Positions 13,790-26,400 of a stretch of DNA of 64,000 bases are shown piece by piece (position 1 is the first letter of the stretch; each line of letters starts with the position of its first letter). The translations under genes were made by a program, and so were the position numbers. The notes beneath the pieces are model-generated. The model was not told the DNA's origin. It did no database searches and saw only the letters and a list, made by a program, of their open reading frames with translations. The DNA comes from Chrysomallon squamiferum. Its lineage: Eukaryota > Mollusca > Gastropoda > Neomphalida > Peltospiridae. The stretch lies in assembly GCA_012295275.1 (NCBI GenBank), contig CM022679.1, positions 12,141,915-12,205,914 of the forward strand. The letters are read 5' to 3'.

Positions 13790-13790
<1 letters not shown>

Positions 13791-13946
13791 TCAGAAATGT
13801 TTCTTTAACGAAATACTTCGTCATCTCTGTAATATTATTACTGTTGATTTTGCTGCTGCTGTTGTTGAAGTTATTGCAGTTGTTGTTTATTATAATCGTT
13901 GTTTTTGTAGTATATTATCATACGTATTGTCATTATTAATTCTCTT

Positions 13947-13982
13947 ATGTATATGTGTGTGTGCGTGTGCTTGTGCGTATGC

Positions 13983-14009
<27 letters not shown>
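13947..14009. repeat. GT-rich microsatellite
   Basis: GT repeats with GC and TT interruptions at the start, then pure for about 13 units. Confidence 0.9.
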
Positions 14010-14013
<4 letters not shown>

Positions 14014-15313
14014 TATCATATTCAAACATGCTTTCCAAGAGTAAAGGCATGGGGTTTCTGTTCCCATTCCAAATTTACAAAACTTTTTGCTTTGTAAAAA
14101 CAAAACACATACAAATCTCCAGTGTCGTATAAGAAAAGGTCACGTCTTCCTGTTATTTTTCCAAAATTATGAAATTATCTATCTTGTCTATAATCACCAG
14201 TCACGTAGTAGTGAAAAAACCCCACAGTCAGCAGCTTCTCCCTTGTTTTCAGATATGTCCATTTTATCAAATACAGATTTGTACTAGCTTTTAAACAGAG
14301 ACCAATTATAGACAAAATATAATTATTTAAATACGATAATTAATATAACTGCGTTATTCTGATCAGCTGTGTGTGCAGGACAAATTGATTTATCCAGCAA
14401 ATTTATTAAAAACTGACAATTACAGTTATCTTCAAGGTTTATTATTTATTTGACACACACGTAAAAATCATTTTAATTACGTTTTCGTTATTAAACGAAA
14501 TAACTATGGTAATTTAGAATTAATTCTCTTTCGGTTTAAGAAGATTATTGTTCATTATCAAGATCTGTATATGAAAAAATATATATAGGCTTATATATAT
14601 TTTTTTAAACTTTTTTTCTAGATAGTCGATTGCGCCTCACTTTAAACTTGACAGGTTATTTGCATGTTGCTGAATGCATGGCTTTAATTGCTCGCAAGGG
14701 AAGACTTGTATCAGACGTAACGTCTCCATCGTGGCGATTCTGCACAATATCAGTGGATCGTTATATGCCCTTAACGGGCTTTAAAAGTTTCAAACGTTTG
14801 CGGTTTTAGTATGTCAAATACATGTAGTGAAATATTTGACATCTTGACATAATTGCTCTCCAGATAGCATCAGCCAGGCTCCATGGCGACCAAACAGAGC
14901 GTGTTCTTTCTGCTCTTCTGTTAATCTGTGTCTATAGTTAATGAATGACGAAGTCGTATCAGTGCGATGCTGTGTGTAAAATTTATTGTGCTGCGTCGAT
15001 TATCGGTTTCGTGTTTAATACGAATCCAGCTTTTGACGCTGTTATGATAATGTACAGTTTACGCCCTGCGGTTAATTTCGTACTGAAATGTCAATATAAA
15101 AAGGTCAAGAGAAATTTAATCACGGATGGTTATGGTGTCGTGTTGTAAGATCAAAAGAAGCACTTGTGCGGATAATTGGGTAACCATAACGTTAATTATT
15201 TTAAAGTGCGGTTAATACTGTCTTGGTAGTTTCAGTGAGCTATATAACACATACATCTTCTTTTTTTTTTTCGTTCCTTCATTTTTTTTTTAATTTCTTT
15301 TCATTTTTTTATT

Positions 15314-15315
<2 letters not shown>

Positions 15316-15345
<30 letters not shown>
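15316..15345. repeat. Poly-T tract
   Basis: Thirty uninterrupted T residues at the end of a longer T-rich stretch starting near 15,260. Confidence 0.95.
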
Positions 15346-16274
15346 CTAATCAACAGTATTTCTCATAATTCTCATTTGTATTTTAATACCTAGTAAAATG
15401 AATCTGACATGTACTTGTAGGAAATGTTTTTCTAGTCAAAATAAGCTTCTGTTTTTCATCTTCGTTTTTATTTATTTTTATATTGCGTTACCCAGCAACT
15501 GAAAAGAATATGTAAAACGATTCTAGCTTCTTTCTGCACTTAAATCGTGTTTAAAATGCCGTGAAATTTAGGTGCCACTATTTAAACACGTTCCTTAAGC
15601 AAACATCTGGTCTTAAAAGTTTAAGGAATGTTTTTATTTTATTTTTTAAATATGCCATGTCTAAAATACTTAAAATAATATTAGATTAACCTCATTTATT
15701 TTCAAAAATATTTTACAGACATAGTTATGTTTTTGAACGAGATTATGTTTATGTTAAACAACACGAGATTTGTCCAACAGCTGAGTCATTCCCGTTCAAC
15801 GTAGAATGGATGTTTTGTCAAAAACCGTGGTGTATGTTTTACTGTCATTTGTAAGAAAGTGAAATTTAAAAAAAAAAAAAAAAAAATTTGTTGCTAATAA
15901 TAGCTACTCACAGAGTAAAGGCACGCGGTTTTTGCTTCCAAATCAACAATATATGACTTTGCGTATGATCACTAATAATGAAAGACGAAGAGAATACCCT
16001 AAACATTTATTCATTAGTTATTCAGTGAAGATTGTGAAAGTTTTAAACTGTTGTCTTATGAGAAAATATTTCAGGAGGCTGGTTTTTCATCCTATATGAG
16101 TTTTAATTTTAAATGTTACAGGAAAAATTTTGAAATAACATGTTTCAGTAATTCAATGGTATAAACGGGTAGCAGCCTGTACTAGGACATGTTCCTAGTC
16201 TCTACCAGTCTCGAATCCACAGTCTCTGACAGAATCTAGATTTAACGTTAACACTGTGATAAATCACTTTCACT

Positions 16275-16474
16275 AACAATAACAGCAATAGTATTATTAG
16301 TACTAGCACTAGTACTACTATACTACTACAACTACAACTACAACTACTACTTCTGCTTCTACTATTACTACCACCGTTGCTATTACAACAACTACTATTA
16401 ATTCTAAAACCCCTACTGAAGCAACTTCTACTGCTGCTATTAATGCTGCTACTACAGCCACTTTTACTACTATT

Positions 16475-16550
<76 letters not shown>

Positions 16551-16552
16551 CA
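16275..16552. repeat. Trinucleotide tract ending in (AAT)n(CAA)n
   Basis: About 280 bp with period three. The first 200 bp use degenerate ACT, ACA, GCT and CTA triplets. The last 70 bp are pure AAT, then pure CAA units. Every frame on both strands is therefore low complexity (poly-Leu, poly-Val, poly-Ile, poly-Thr), and I do not call a gene. Confidence 0.85.
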
Positions 16553-17659
16553 TAAATAGTTGAACGGTGTCAAGGTCTGTGATTTTTTCATCCAAACGTA
16601 TTGCAGTCAACATTATTATGCACTTCACAAATGGATCAAGGATATTTTAAAAATAAACATCTCGTGCAAAATGGCGGCAACAGGCGGCAACAGACTATGA
16701 GAAAGGCTGAAAAATAAAATAAAATAAAAGTTCTACAGATGTACACTTGTCATGTAAATTGGGTTTGATCATACGATATTTTATCAGTCAATCAATCAGA
16801 AAGCTATTTGCTTTTATGTTGGAAATTAATTCTTGCTTGGTTAACCTCGCTGCCAGTCGCCAAACAGTCTGATGTAAGATGAGCTTGGCCTATTATATGT
16901 TTTAAGTGAGCAGTTGATCCTCTGTCAGTCACTGCCTTTTATCTTTTGACAGACTCCGTGGGTGAGCAGACGACATCTCTCCACTGATCGCACAGCGTTA
17001 CCATGGAGTCACGTCAAAGCTGATTGATCAGAAACCCGAGGGTCGGGCGTATTCTAATGGCTGAATTTCCCCTTCAAAGACTTACGATCTTTTTATTTTC
17101 AAAATATGATGATAAATCATAATTATTGCAGATGATAATAGGTATATTTAGATTTCATAAGCAATGGTTTGGAAATTATGACCAGTCGCTTTGGGGAAAA
17201 GAGTTATAGTAAAGTTTAGCTTGCTTGCTGATGTGAATATTTATTAATATAACTTTTTATTTCAATTTTTTTTTTATTAATTATTGTTAAAACCGTTCAT
17301 AGAAATCAATTTAGAATATCGGCTATTGTATTAAAATACTGAAATCGACTACTTAATATATAACCAGGACTGAATACGATATATTCAAAACAGATGAGAG
17401 CATTTATGTTGTATATGAGATTATAATATGCACAATCTTTAAAAAAAAAACGAAAAAAAACCGATATAAATAAAAAAAAAAATAATAATAATGCAAAAAC
17501 ACATAAATAATATTCTAAAACTGGCTAAACTTAGGATGTACATAATGGAATTGGTTAAAAAGCAAGAACCCCCCCAAAAACCCACAACAACCAAAAAAAA
17601 AAAAAAAAAAAACCCACACAACACGTACGATTGCAAAAGGCAACTCAAACACACTCATA

Positions 17660-17701
17660 TTTATATATATATATATAGATAGATAGATAGATAGATAGAT
17701 A
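17660..17701. repeat. (AT)n/(AGAT)n microsatellite
   Basis: Short TA run followed by about six ATAG units. Confidence 0.9.
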
Positions 17702-17959
17702 CACACTAAAGACAGTTTGTAAATCACTTCCGAAAAGCAAAACATTTTAAATACAGCATTAATAAAGAAAAAAAGAAGAAAGAACAAGAAACACAACTCA
17801 TACACATACATTCAAAAGACAACACACACAAACACACACACATACACACATACACACACATCAATATTCCATAATTATCTAAAGGACACAATAAAGAAGA
17901 AAAATCAACAATTAAGAAGTAAAATGATAAGTAATCTAAGATATAAACTGAGGAACCAA

Positions 17960-17965
<6 letters not shown>

Positions 17966-18014
<49 letters not shown>
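17966..18014. repeat. 49-bp poly-A tract
   Basis: The longest uninterrupted A run in the window. I recognise no retroelement body beside it. Confidence 0.95.
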
Positions 18015-18015
<1 letters not shown>

Positions 18016-18351
18016 GTTTTGTTTTATGTTTATAATCAAAACTAAAGTGATGATCACATGGGTAAAAGGTCAGAGAAATAGTTTATATTATTTGAAATTT
18101 TACTTATTACTTTTTAAAAATTGCACAAGTTTTTCTTGATATATAATTCAGTAATTCTTTAATCGCACACAAATTTAAATTTTCATTTTCATTAACATTT
18201 TTGTGCCATTTTATAATCTGATTTAATACTTTGATAGCGCGAACAACCGAACCAAATATTTATTTTAAAATGTATACATACATGTGAATGTAGTTATATT
18301 ATAAGGGATGCAATATCTTGAAATAATGCTTAATAAAATACTGACCTTATT

Positions 18352-18352
<1 letters not shown>

Positions 18353-18386
<34 letters not shown>

Positions 18387-18410
18387 CCCGAAGGAAGGGA
18401 AGTAACTGCA
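18353..18410 (-). repeat. Poly-T plus mollusc-type repeat relic
   Basis: About 30 T residues are followed by CCGAAGGAAGGGAAGTAACTGC. The complement of AAGGGAAGTAACT is AGTTACTTCCCTT, close to the AGTTATTGCCCTT word found elsewhere in the window. A tail next to this word suggests the end of a degraded retroelement on the minus strand. Confidence 0.4.
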
Positions 18411-19340
18411 ACACGAGAAGCTCATTAACATTTTTTATTATTGTTTTTATAATATTTCAGTTTTTGAAAATATTTAATTTTATATTATTTATTAAACTTT
18501 ACTTAATAGCTGAAATAAAATAATTTATTCAGCGACATTATATGAACTTTTATATCTTAAATTTAATTACTTTTACTTTTCAAGTTTAGATTTAATTACA
18601 ATTTATATAGTAACTGCTACACAACAGAGATAATAACGGATGATAACAGTAAAAGCTATTTAATCGTGGAATAACATACATAAAGTAATATATGCAAAGA
18701 AAATGCAGCGAACATTCATAACCTTTAAGGTATTTCTTGATTTAATATAGGCTAATAATTTGTGCTTGAGCAAGGCATTCTGGAATAACCCATTACCTTT
18801 CTTCCTTTAAAATACAGGTAAATATTAGTGTTACAAAATACAAGCGACGAAACTATAGAAGTTCTTAGTGTGTATCACACTATATAACACCTATTTATAA
18901 GATTCGGTGGTTAATAGTTAGAAATAATCGTATTTCGACCTGAAAATAATATACAGTATACCAAAAAAAAAAAATTATTTTAATCTTAGTTTTATATTAT
19001 TTATTTATTTTATTTTATTTTATTATTATGTTTTTAATGAAAGGGGATGATGACTGTGGTAATAACTATTAAAAAATATTGCAGTTTCATATGCGACCTT
19101 GGTAGAAAAAGATATATTTAAAAAAAAAAAAACACGACAGTTTTGTTGTACATGAACAAATGTGAATAATTCACACTTTAAATTCATAGCAAGGCAGCAA
19201 TGATGAAGTCTCTAATTAATGAATATTCTAATAATAACTATGACTTTTTAATTTAATTTAATTTAATTTTATTTTTATTTTTGTTTATTTTATTTTATTA
19301 TTTATTTCTTATTTCTTTTTATTATTTTTATTTACATTTA

Positions 19341-19341
<1 letters not shown>

Positions 19342-19396
<55 letters not shown>
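19342..19396. repeat. (ATT)n microsatellite
   Basis: Pure ATT triplets, about 18 units, inside a wider T/A-rich stretch. Confidence 0.95.
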
Positions 19397-19832
19397 TAAT
19401 GTTTTTGCAATTTTGATCCTGTTTTTCAGTTATTTTTAAAACAGTGATCCAAAGATTTGTATAAGTAGCGGCGAATATAGAGGAGGATCTCAGATTCCGT
19501 CTTCCCATCTTGAATTTTAAATCCCTATATAGGTGCAGTGTGAAACTTAACCTTGCCAACAAAATATGCAGTGAAATAATTATGTACACGCACATTAAAC
19601 CTTCTGACAGCGAAGCATGACAGTTATCTATAGTGGTGTTATATTCAATACTGGGCGGCTTCCTTTTCTATGTTGTCAAATAATACAGATAGTTTTTGTG
19701 TTTGTTTGTTTTGTTTTCTTGTTGTTTTTTAAATTTACAATGTCACATAATATAGCCAATTTTAATATCTGTATCTACATCTGTATCTGTCTATCTCTGT
19801 CTGTTTATCCATCCATCTATCCGTCTTTCTAC

Positions 19833-19855
19833 ACACACACACACACACACACACA
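19833..19855. repeat. CA microsatellite
   Basis: Eleven CA units following a CTATC/CATC-rich stretch. Confidence 0.9.
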
Positions 19856-20362
19856 AAAATATAATAAAAATAAAATAATTTTAAAAAATTGTAAAATAGT
19901 AAAATTCGATTTTCTGAAGTGATATTTTAAGAGTTAATGCCCTTTACTAACATCGTCAACCTGGCTACACGCAAGAAATACTTTGTAAAATCATTGTTAC
20001 CATCATCTCACAGGAATATCTGATGACATCTACAACTATATACTTTTAAAAAAGAAAGCCAAAAAAAAAAATAATAATAATAATAATAAAAAAAGCCACC
20101 ACATCACCACATATTACAAACAGCATCAGCAGTTTGCCAAATGTAAAAAAATATGAATAAAAAAAAAACAATTATAAAAAAAATTAAAAAAAAAATTATT
20201 TTGTAATCAAAGTTTTTATTTTTATAACTTATTCCTGAAGTCATATAAAGTAAAAACAACATGCTGCTGAAGTTACCATTACAGCTGTTAAGAAATTAAT
20301 AAGATAAGCATACGCACATATTGGGAAAGTCAGTATATGAGAGAAAGAGACAGATATTTTAT

Positions 20363-20364
<2 letters not shown>

Positions 20365-20413
<49 letters not shown>
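20365..20413. repeat. (AAT)n microsatellite
   Basis: About 16 AAT units ending in AACAACAA. Confidence 0.95.
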
Positions 20414-20417
<4 letters not shown>

Positions 20418-21633
20418 CAAAACAATTGGAGCGTTGACAGAAAATCAAACAGCTTTACAGTGCAGCGGAAATCAAAATGATTCTCTCCTCTTTAAGTTAA
20501 TTAAGATCCTGAACTATCCATGCTGTGTGTATGGTGGTGGTTTAATGTTTTCTCCCATTTTCCTGCATTATCAACATTAAGAACAAATTAATAATTCAAC
20601 AGAACTAGATGAAAATGCAATACTAAAGACAGGTTCAGTATTTTATACATTTTTAAAGTTTTTATATATTAATAATGATTAGCCTTTGTTTCTTGTTAGA
20701 TAAATAAGCTTCCGATGTTGAATGGAGGCGGCCATTTCATCAACAGTTGTGGCATCATTTCGAAACGGAAATATAAAAACAAATTCCTGACAGAGGATTG
20801 GCAAACATTACAATGATTAGCTCTCAGTAGCGGATTTTTTCTTTAATTTTTTACGTACCTAATGACTTTACAATGAACATCAGCCTCAATAGTTTGAGAA
20901 GATTGGATGCCAAAAAAAAAAAAAAAAAAAAAAAGAAGGAATATGGAATACGACTTAAAATATTTGACAAGCTCATGAAGTGGTATACATATTCATAATA
21001 AGATTAAAAACAAATGACAAAACGAGTAACAATGTCGACAAAAATACATTTTATTACCAATGGTAAAGGGCTACCTGTACACAAGTGAATGAAGTTTTAT
21101 TATTCGTATCTACAAAACGATGAAATGTACAGCTTACCCATCATGGAAAACAGTGAAACATGGTATTTTCTTTTTACAAAAAATCCTGCATTACACTGGA
21201 GTGTCATGTTTGTGACGATTACAAAACAATTCTTTTCTCATTTCAACACCTTCAGTGTTATCACATTTAAAAGAAAAACAAACAGATCTGGAGTTGTACA
21301 GGCAACACATCATTAAACTATACATACAGCAAAGTTATTACTAACAATTTTAAAATGTAATTACTAAAACCATTGTTGCAGAAGAAAAAAAAAAAAGAAA
21401 AAAAAGGAAAAAAGAAGAGACCATGCAACTGAAGTGGAAGAAAATATTATTTTTTTAAATGAATAATTAAGAATAAATATAAGATGATAAATAAAATAAA
21501 AATAAAATAAAATAAAATGTGATTGGCCTCAGTTGTCATTTTTCATTTAAGCAACTTTATCACTTAAACAAAATAATCCATTTAATTTTATAATCTGAAT
21601 ATGTTAGTATTTGCTGCTGCAATTAATATACCC

Positions 21634-21667
<34 letters not shown>

Positions 21668-22909
21668 ATAAAATAAAAAATATAACAAAAACAATGAATA
21701 AAATGTTCACATATAAACGTTTTTTCACTTTTTCTTTTACAAAAATTGTGTTAAAAATGTTCACCAACAGTTCCCAAATGATTAATTAAAAATGGATAAA
21801 TTCAGATTTAAGGCAATATCCCCGACATGTACATTACAGAAATAGTTTTAAACAAACAGCATAGTACATACAATCAATCAACTCTGACATGAAGCGTGAT
21901 TAAGAGGAGTTAAAATAAAAACTATATATAAAATGTATTCACATTTATGTTTTTAATTTGTCCAACCTGATCCTGTTTTAATTTCCAAATTATAAACAAT
22001 CTGCATCTATGCAGGAGAGATGCATGCATAAAAGAAAGAGATAGCTATCTGTGTACATTCTGGTTATGTATGCATGTGCATATTAACAGTAATGTAAGGC
22101 TCTAGGCGTTATCTTTGACACTTCTCAATTTTTCTGTTAAATATTTAATTTATTTACTTATTTTCTTTAAACAAGTTTTAACGACATCTGTTTCCTTATG
22201 AATAAAATGTGTTTTCTCTATTTTACTGCTTTACTGAAATTTTTGTTTGAAGACAAGAAAGATACATCAAAGTTAACAATATACTAGAAAATTCAGTTCA
22301 AACACTAAATTAAAAAATTGTATCAGAATATTTTTATTGCTAGTTCCAGTGTCATCTAAGCAAGCATTTTAAAAACAAATAATTAATAACAAAATATTAC
22401 CATAATTTTTAAGCTGCCAATAACAGTCTAACAAGATGTTATACTGTAAAATATTTTACTGGGCCCACTGCAGTATACTAAGGTAAATTTAAGAAATAAT
22501 ATGTAATAATAATAAATAAAACAAATAAAATAAATAAATAATACTTAAAAATAAAAACAACAATCAACTGGCACCAATTTATTATAAAATATATATAAAT
22601 AAACAAATAAACAAATAAACAAATAATAATAATAATAATAATAATAAGTCAACAGCAATTTCAAAATGATGTAATGATAAATACTGTTACAAACAACCGG
22701 TTGATAAGATGACATGATTCTCTATTAAAATTCAAGTGTATTCACATTCCTTGTGCTATTTGTTACTTTATTTTTTTATTGAAAACAAGATATTTAGAGG
22801 GGAAATATGTATTTCAGTTGGTTTTTGTCATGATGCTGATTATAAAACATGCATATGTGACATATTCCAGGTAACAAATAAATAACAGTGAGAATTACAT
22901 TGTGTATGA

Positions 22910-23384
22910 TCAACAGGATTCCAACACTTCAATAACTTGATTAATTTTCTGAGCTCCTGTGTTATCAACAGCATTCTGAAAAACAAAACAACAGGGTTCG
23001 TTAAAAATAAAATGAAATTATGAACAATAAAAAGAAGACAAAATCTTGTTAACATTCACATTCAAGAATATTAAAGAGTAAATGATTACTGATTAAAAAT
23101 GTTAAACAGTTTTTCTCTTCGTAAACAAAGAAAAAATATCTTTCCAAGATCTTATTGAACTCAGAATTAACTTTTATCTTTAAAACAAAACCAAAGGTAT
23201 TTCTTAGGGTAGTTTTATAAATATATAAACAGAAAAACTCAATATGAAAACAACACTTACAGTTAAATTCATGAATCCCAAAAACTTTTTTAATATCCTA
23301 ATGACAGGCTCGTAACTTCCGTTTGGTAAATGACTCCTGACTTGTTCAACATAATCCTGAAAATTAAATTGTATGTGTATAAAA

Positions 23385-23428
<44 letters not shown>

Positions 23429-26400
23429 AAAATATCAACTGTGTTAATCAATTACACTGCAAATTTTTTTTTAAAAGATGTCAGTGTATCCAACTGAACA
23501 AGTGGATTTTTTGCTGGGGAGTTACTAAACATTCATTAATTTCAGCCAATTTTCAAAGTATTAACAAAAAAATCTTTGTGCATCATTTAAAAATTCTGAA
23601 AAAACAAATTAAAAATAAAATAAATAAATAAATAAATATATAAAAAAATTAAAAATTAGAAAACAATAATAAAATAAAATGTCACGTTAAAAGTACTGGA
23701 CTTTCAAAATACAAATTATATCTATTTTCTTTTATTCAGATGAACTAGACATTAAATAAATTTCCATAAAAAACATAAAAACCCTTACTTTATTGTCCTG
23801 TATCAAACAGCCAATTAAAAGTCCAACATAGGCTGCAATAATACTGTTTTCCATATGTTTGCTAGCTTTGTGCAGAGCTGAAAAAAAAAAAAAAAATGAT
23901 AAACATACAGCTTGCAAGATTAAACATTAACCAGAATGTACTTTCAACCCTGCATCCGGATATATATGTGTACAACAGAGCAGTTATAGGTGCTTCAACA
24001 ATGTTATTATTAATTCATTATGTGATATAAAAATGGTGTCTAAATTAATTACTATTTAAAGACTGCTCAATTTAAAACATTGATATGTGGTATGTTTAAC
24101 TCTAGAACTGGTAGAATATAACTGTAACAACCCGACCAGAACGTGTGAATTTATAAAATTAATGCTGAAAACTGAGTGTGTAAAACAAACCTTTCAAGAA
24201 TGTTTCTTCTTCATCTTCTTCTCCGTCCTTCGAGTTTGATGTTTTGCCAGTCTTGTTATTGTCTTCAGCTTTATTCACTTTTTCTACAGACTTGGCGATC
24301 CACTGCATGCCCTGCTCTGACTCCTGCCACTCCCCACTCTTGTTGGGCGACGGGGCATCACAATGACTCTCGTCTTCTTCCAGGTTGCGAGCTGCCTCTT
24401 CACGCTGACAGAAAAGCTGAAAAGGAGATTTTTTAACATGAATATTAAACTCTGTTCATATAAGAAGACCTGTGATGTTGTGCAAGGATTTGGAGATTGA
24501 AAATAAACATTAAAAGATGTAAATTTAATGATCAAAATAGAAAAAAAAAATAATGTTAATATGCTCTAGTGAGTACAATGAAAGCCAAAGAAAATACAGA
24601 AAAATTAGAGTCATTAAAGAATACTGAAGTTGTACAAAATGTAATATTTACTGCTGTGACTTTTTAAATGTATTATAGATTAAAAATAAAGGTATCAGTT
24701 TCAACACTTGTTACCACATGGTCTGAGTATTAGCTAATTCCCGTCCTCCACTTACTATTTAGCAATATTTACATTTTTATTAATAAAAATCATGTTAGTA
24801 AAGATGAGAAAAAAAAGAAAAAAAACAAGATCAAAATCCACAATCATGCTAAATAAACAAACAAAACAATAAAAATGTCAGTATCAAATTTAAAATGTTT
24901 TTTTCCTGTTTTAACTAAATTAATTTACTTGAGTAATAATTTTAAATGAAATAACATTGATAATAAAAACAATATTATTACATTTATAATTCAACATTTC
25001 AATTTAAATTAAAAAAAAGAGAAAAACATATTAGATATATTAGTAATTCTTGTGTCAGCTGTTCCAAGGCTACTCTTTAACATTTAATAAAAACACAAAA
25101 TCTATATTCAAGTAATATTATCCCCCAAACATTGGTTTAGCTAAACCAAAATGTAACAGCTTGTGAGAACTGAAAAATAAAAAAAGAATAGCGAAATGTA
25201 AGTAATTGTTTTTATCACCTGAATCAGAGCTGTAATCACCGATATCGATTCTGATTCTACAGTGGTGACGGATGTCATCAGACGACGTCGATTCACTTGG
25301 CAGTGTTCAGCCATGTTGATCATTAATCCCAGACCCTGTTGTTATGAAAACAGACATTTAACATCTTAGTACAAATCAATGTCAACAATTATTGGCTGTA
25401 AATATAACTGTTTTAATTTTCATGATAATACATTGTCAGACAAACATTGCAGGGTATCCTCTCCAAGAAATGTCTTAAAAGCATTACCCCATAAATGAAA
25501 TGAATAAAATAAAATAAATATTGTTTTATCTTCGATTTAAAAAGCAGTTGTTACATAACACACATAAATAAATATTAAAAGTTAACTGAAATTGCTTCTG
25601 CTACCTAAAAATAGTGATATAAACAATTAATGGTGTGCTATCTGACATAGATTGCATACATCAGAGTAGATTAGAAAGATGAGTTCTATATACTCAACGA
25701 AAAATTTATTGGTTACAAAAAGCAAAATTAAAAAAAAAAAAAATCAGAAACACTAATAAGAAACAGTTTGTTATATACAATTGTAACAATGGTCAATGCT
25801 CCCTTGTATGAAGTGGAAAAAAAAAAGGTGTCTACAAACAATTTTGAATCTGATAATAATTACATAAATTTCATAAAGCATTCTTGAATACAGATCTAAA
25901 TTTCAAAAAGCATTCTTGAATACAGATCTAAATTTCAAGTTTTAACTATTAATTTATCTTAAAAAAAGAAAAGAAATTAATTTAAAAAAAAAAAAAAAAA
26001 AACTTTTTGGAAAGAACTTGTATAAAATACTTCAGATTAAACCAGTGAAAAAGACAGTAAACACATATGTACTCACCAAGACAAAGACATCAAAGCAAAG
26101 TTCAAGAGGCACATATTTAGGCATTGTCAGCAAACAGACCACAATTATATCCAACAGACCTTCCTGCTCACCAATCTTTGTACTGCCAAATTCTGTTTAA
26201 AATAATATAATTGTTAAATTCTGAAAAACACATCAGATGCAATATGACGTGCAAATTTATTCACAAAGAAATTATTAAAAACAAACAAAACATGAAATAA
26301 AGCTGTCATTTTTAATTTATTTTTTAAATGCCTCTTCTTATTTAAATTAAGTGTATATATTGTGATGAAGTTTGTTGTTGTGACTGCACTTTTCAAATAA

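Larger units (their letters stand above)
1..22909. other. Gene-poor intergenic region
   Basis: I find no gene in these 22.9 kb. The open frames are short (up to 143 codons), several lie in microsatellites, and none shows a domain or a chain of spliceable exons. The sequence is mostly AT-rich with simple repeats. Islands of more balanced composition stand out near 3,260-3,720, 4,930-5,500, 7,520-7,690, 10,760-10,900, 11,270-11,660, 12,780-13,320, 14,640-15,180 and 16,770-17,060. They look neither coding nor simple-repeat. Regulatory elements or old transposon remains are both possible. The 3' UTR of WAPL must occupy some of the right-hand end, roughly 21-22.9 kb, but I cannot place its polyadenylation site. 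Confidence 0.6.

Noticed and set aside
13666-14097. 143-codon frame
   Set aside because: Most of it translates the poly-A, TA and GT repeats (Lys, Ile/Tyr and Cys/Val runs).
16202-16591. 129-codon Ser/Val/Ile-rich frame on the minus strand
   Set aside because: It is the period-three repeat at 16,275-16,552. Open frames also exist in the other phases and on the other strand.
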